8,377 nucleotides of DNA, from positions 1-8,377 of the forward strand of contig DAOVKQ010000015.1 in NCBI GenBank assembly GCA_030631705.1, written 5' to 3'. This document shows, one piece after another, positions 6,245 to 8,377 of this stretch. Position numbers and translations under genes: made by a program. The stretch comes from Candidatus Omnitrophota bacterium. GTDB taxonomy: Bacteria > Omnitrophota > Gorgyraeia > Duberdicusellales > 4484-171. A model generated the notes under the pieces. The model searched no databases, was not told the origin of the DNA, and saw only the letters and a program-made list of their open reading frames with translations. Positions within the stretch are counted from its first letter, which is position 1. Each line of letters opens with the position of its first letter.

Positions 6245-7240
6245 TTATTTTAATCCCATTTTTTTAAACAGTTCGCCTTTATTTAGAAAACCCCCTCCCT
6301 GTTCTATCTCCCGGACAGCTTCTACTATTTTTCTATTAAGAGGGGACTCAAGGCCGTTCTCCCGGGCAAGTTTAACTATTTCACCGTTTATATAGTCTAT
6401 TTCTGATTTCTTTTTCCTCCTGATACTCTGTAAAATGGAACCATATAAGGGAACTTTGCTTAAAGAAACCATAATTTTTGAAAAAATAACCGCTGACTCT
6501 TTTAGATCACCGCAAACCAAACCTTCCAGTCTCTCTTTGGGATAAGAGGGAAGACTTTCTAAAATTATTTTGCTTTTCTGAACAATACTATAGGCCTCAC
6601 GATTAAGCCTTATTGCCAATTCTGCCACCTCAATATCGCCAAATGCCTCCTGCATCGAAACCCCTAAAAGGGCGGGAATACAATTATTTAAATTTATAAA
6701 TATCTTTAGGTATTTGGCTCCTTTTATATTCTCCACATAAGTTGCGTTAAAAGAATCACTAAATACATTTCTAACTTTATCGATATCGGGACATACAGCG
6801 AACATATTGCCCAAGACTAAAGCGTCTCCGAAATTATGGACTATTCTGTTAGGAGGATAAAAAGTTGCCCCAAACATAACAATTCCCGTTACTATCTTAT
6901 CCTTAGGAAAATAATCCCGCATTATATGCTCGGCTCTTATGCCGTTTTGCGTAGTTAAAACCAAACAATCTCTTAAGTAATCTAAATTCCGCTTTACTAT
7001 ATCTTCTAACCCGTTTATTTTTGTGGCAAACACAGCCAAATCAACGCGTTGTTCAAGTTCAGTGCATACCTTAACTTTAACGGAATCATTTCCCCGTAAT
7101 CCCTCTATAATCAAATTTTCCTTTTCCAAAGGTTCTTTTTGATAATCTCTTACTATTCCCAGGACATCTTTGCCTTGTTTGGATAAATATCCGAGAATCA
7201 AACCTCCGATTGCTCCGCAGCCTAAAACAGCTATTTTCAT
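6245..7240 (-). CDS. panE: 2-dehydropantoate 2-reductase (ketopantoate reductase) family
   Basis: The enzyme reduces ketopantoate to pantoate with NADPH in the cytosolic pantothenate/CoA pathway. At 331 residues it is slightly longer than E. coli PanE (about 303). Visible features are the N-terminal Rossmann motif GCGAIG (7-12), the TTQNG segment with Asn99, the catalytic Lys179 in YLKIFIN with Asn183, and Glu280 in SEIDYING, which matches E. coli Glu256 and its surroundings. The canonical MKIAVLG start is kept although its upstream region has no clear Shine-Dalgarno. The gene ends 54 bases before the TIGR04076 gene. CoA supplies the phosphopantetheine arm of the PKS ACP, so the location may be meaningful or incidental. 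PanE-like proteins also act on other 2-keto acids, so substrate is less certain than family. Confidence 0.88.
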   Translation of the reverse strand: MKIAVLGCGAIGGLILGYLSKQGKDVLGIVRDYQKEPLEKENLIIEGLRGNDSVKVKVCTELEQRVDLAVFATKINGLEDIVKRNLDYLRDCLVLTTQNGIRAEHIMRDYFPKDKIVTGIVMFGATFYPPNRIVHNFGDALVLGNMFAVCPDIDKVRNVFSDSFNATYVENIKGAKYLKIFINLNNCIPALLGVSMQEAFGDIEVAELAIRLNREAYSIVQKSKIILESLPSYPKERLEGLVCGDLKESAVIFSKIMVSLSKVPLYGSILQSIRRKKKSEIDYINGEIVKLARENGLESPLNRKIVEAVREIEQGGGFLNKGELFKKMGLK

Positions 7241-7270
7241 AATTGAATAATTCTACCCGTTTATAAATTG

Positions 7271-7306
7271 GGTTCTTTCTCATTTAGGTTGATTGAAAGA
7301 ACCTAA
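7271..7306 (-). promoter_or_regulatory. Competing hairpins in the panE leader
   Basis: In the transcript, GGTTCTTTC (7303-7295) can pair with GAAAGAACC (7279-7271), nine perfect pairs over a 15-base loop. The overlapping TTAGGTT (7306-7300) can instead pair with AACCTAA (7290-7284), seven pairs over a nine-base loop. The two structures share an arm and exclude each other, as in attenuators. No U-tract follows, and no known riboswitch core is recognisable. Function is unproven. Confidence 0.4.
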
Positions 7307-7333
7307 TTATGGGGCATTCTTAATGCCCCATAA
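7307..7333 (-). terminator. Strong stem-loop overlapping a stop codon, possible terminator or processing site
   Basis: Twelve perfectly complementary bases (TTATGGGGCATT with AATGCCCCATAA) flank a three-base loop. The stem includes the last codons of the small upstream gene and its TAA spans stem and loop. A GGGGC/GCCCC core makes it stable. The sequence after it in the transcript (TTAGGTTCTTTC) is only mildly U-rich, so a weak intrinsic terminator or an mRNA-stabilising end is as likely as full termination. It separates the phosphorylase unit from panE. Confidence 0.5.
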
Positions 7334-7583
7334 ATTGTGAATAATCAATATCCAGCTTGGTTAACAGTTTTTTCATCATCTCTTTAAACGCCGGCGGCAC
7401 CTCTTTAAAAAACGCCTCAATCAGATCGTCCTCCTCAACACAAGGCTTATTCTTGCCAAGCGCTATGTCTTCGGCAGATTGTTTAACTAACTTCTGGGCA
7501 ATTGCCCTATGAAACTGCGGTAAATTACCCGTTATCTTATCAAAAATATCTTTCGCTTCAGGTGACCATATAATTTCGGACAT
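7320..7583 (-). CDS. Small PCP_red-like helical protein
   Basis: This is an 87-residue soluble protein with no signal peptide. The pattern W-S-P-E-A (residues 6-10), then L-P-x-F-x-R (21-26), an Ala-rich helix, and a second helix DDLIEAFFKEVP (52-63) resemble the PCP_red domain found at the C-terminus of light-independent protochlorophyllide reductase subunit B. Stand-alone PCP_red-like proteins occur in non-photosynthetic bacteria, and nothing here suggests chlorophyll synthesis. The match is from memory of the pattern and is moderate; the spacing between motifs is a little longer than usual. A good AAAAGGAG site lies six bases upstream. The gene starts 16 bases after the phosphorylase stop, so the two are probably one transcript. 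Its molecular role is unknown. Confidence 0.72.
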   Translation of the reverse strand: MSEIIWSPEAKDIFDKITGNLPQFHRAIAQKLVKQSAEDIALGKNKPCVEEDDLIEAFFKEVPPAFKEMMKKLLTKLDIDYSQFMGH

Positions 7584-7599
7584 AATTAACTCCTTTTAT

Positions 7600-8325
7600 T
7601 CAAAGCAACTCAAATACAGCTTTAACCATTTTCATTTCGGCATCAAAAAAACGAAAATCGGCAAATCCTAATTGGCCGGTAATCAGATTATCCGACACCG
7701 CCATAACCGCACATACTTTTCTTTTATATAGATTAGCCACAGTAACAAAAGGAGAAGTTACCATATCTACGGCAATTGCTCCTTTCTCTATATAAGAATT
7801 AACGATTTCTTTTGTTTCCCTGAATAAAGCGTCGGTTGTCCAAATTCCCCCTTTATACACACTGCCGATACTTTTAAATACATTCACGAGACCATCTGAT
7901 AATTCTTTATCTACCAAAGGAGAAAAATTATCGTCGACATAATAACGCGTTGCGCCATCTCCTCTTAATACGTTATCAACAACTATAAAGTCTCCTATTT
8001 GAATATCCTCCCTCAGAGCGCCGCAAGAACCAAGCCTCACAATAGTATTTACTCCTGCCGCACACACAAGCTCGGTGGCAAACGCCGAATCCGGGGCATA
8101 AAAACCGCCGTTGCCAACGGTAACTTTCTTACCCTTATAAAGACCGGTCCAAAAGGTATAGCCTAAAAAAGTAAAATTCTTAACCGGATTCTCTAAATTT
8201 TCTAAACACATTTTTGCCCTTTGAGGCTGGCCGCTTATAAAAGCGATTTCTCCAAAATCGCCCTCTCTAAATTGCAGAGAATCAAGCAAGTCTCCCGGTT
8301 TTAAATGCACATCTCTTTGCATCAT
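7600..8325 (-). CDS. Nucleoside phosphorylase (PNP/UDP family) protein with altered ribose site
   Basis: At 241 residues it has the size of hexameric purine nucleoside or uridine phosphorylases. Visible motifs are the phosphate-loop region GQPQRA (32-37, normally GDPxR), VRLGSCGAL (96-104, the usual R-x-G-T/S-x-G), and VSDNLITG (210-217), where Asp212 matches the purine-base Asp of DeoD. The usual V-E-M-E motif that holds ribose reads VDMVTS, so Val189 replaces the Glu that binds ribose hydroxyls. The protein may therefore act on an unusual nucleoside, or have weak or no phosphorylase activity. Salvage of purine nucleosides is the default family role. AGGAG lies nine bases before the first of two adjacent Met codons, which favours the first. 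It heads a two-gene unit. Confidence 0.82.
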   Translation of the reverse strand: MMQRDVHLKPGDLLDSLQFREGDFGEIAFISGQPQRAKMCLENLENPVKNFTFLGYTFWTGLYKGKKVTVGNGGFYAPDSAFATELVCAAGVNTIVRLGSCGALREDIQIGDFIVVDNVLRGDGATRYYVDDNFSPLVDKELSDGLVNVFKSIGSVYKGGIWTTDALFRETKEIVNSYIEKGAIAVDMVTSPFVTVANLYKRKVCAVMAVSDNLITGQLGFADFRFFDAEMKMVKAVFELL

Positions 8326-8345
8326 AGTGTTATTCTCCTGTTATC

Positions 8346-8377
8346 CTGTCACCAGGTCACCATGTCACAAAGTCACA
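8346..8377. repeat. Degenerate octamer tandem array, open at window edge
   Basis: On the plus strand the last 32 bases read CTGTCACC, AGGTCACC, ATGTCACA, AAGTCACA: four units of period 8 around a constant GTCAC core. It lies 20 bases upstream of the phosphorylase start and may continue past the window. Its role is unknown. Confidence 0.7.

Noticed and set aside
7086..7283. Minus-strand 65-codon frame overlapping the panE start in another frame
   Set aside because: It is out of frame with the PanE Rossmann motif and has no recognisable content; it could be a leader peptide only if truncated, for which there is no evidence.
8346..8377. CRISPR array
   Set aside because: Units are 8 bp, degenerate and without spacers; no cas gene is present.

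Overview
The window carries eleven genes, all on the minus strand, from a moderately AT-rich bacterial genome with short intergenic gaps and good AGGAG-type ribosome binding sites. There is no rRNA, tRNA or taxonomic marker. Base composition, gene style and the degenerate 7-8 bp tandem repeats in the gaps suggest an uncultured Gram-negative lineage (Omnitrophota is my best guess, held loosely). They do not suggest a high-GC actinomycete.

The centre and left of the window (1-5470) are a compact type II (aromatic) polyketide synthase locus. In transcription order it holds: a ketosynthase alpha with an intact Cys-His-His triad; a chain length factor (KS beta) that has lost all three catalytic residues and overlaps the KS stop by one base; an acyl carrier protein; a metal-dependent PF04199-type cyclase; a TcmN-type SRPBCC aromatase/cyclase; an MFS exporter; and a short-chain dehydrogenase cut off by the window edge. 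KS-CLF-ACP is the textbook minimal PKS. Two cyclases, a likely ketoreductase and an efflux pump complete a plausible pathway that builds a poly-beta-keto chain on the ACP, folds and aromatises it, and exports the product. I see no methyltransferase, oxygenase, malonyl-CoA:ACP transacylase, phosphopantetheinyl transferase or regulator. These may lie left of the window or elsewhere in the genome.

Upstream of the PKS lie a Cys-rich protein made of two tandem TIGR04076-type domains (5591-6190) and a ketopantoate reductase, PanE (6245-7240). PanE belongs to the route to CoA and the phosphopantetheine arm that the ACP needs. Further upstream, beyond a cluster of hairpins (7271-7333), is a two-gene unit: a small PCP_red-like helical protein and a nucleoside phosphorylase-family protein that lacks a normally conserved ribose-binding Glu.

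The main discovery is the type II PKS locus in what looks like a non-actinobacterial genome, with an unusual Lys at the CLF pseudo-active site. Secondary points are the heptamer and octamer repeat arrays in three gaps, competing hairpins before panE, and the altered phosphorylase site. No gap without a gene exceeds 300 bases.
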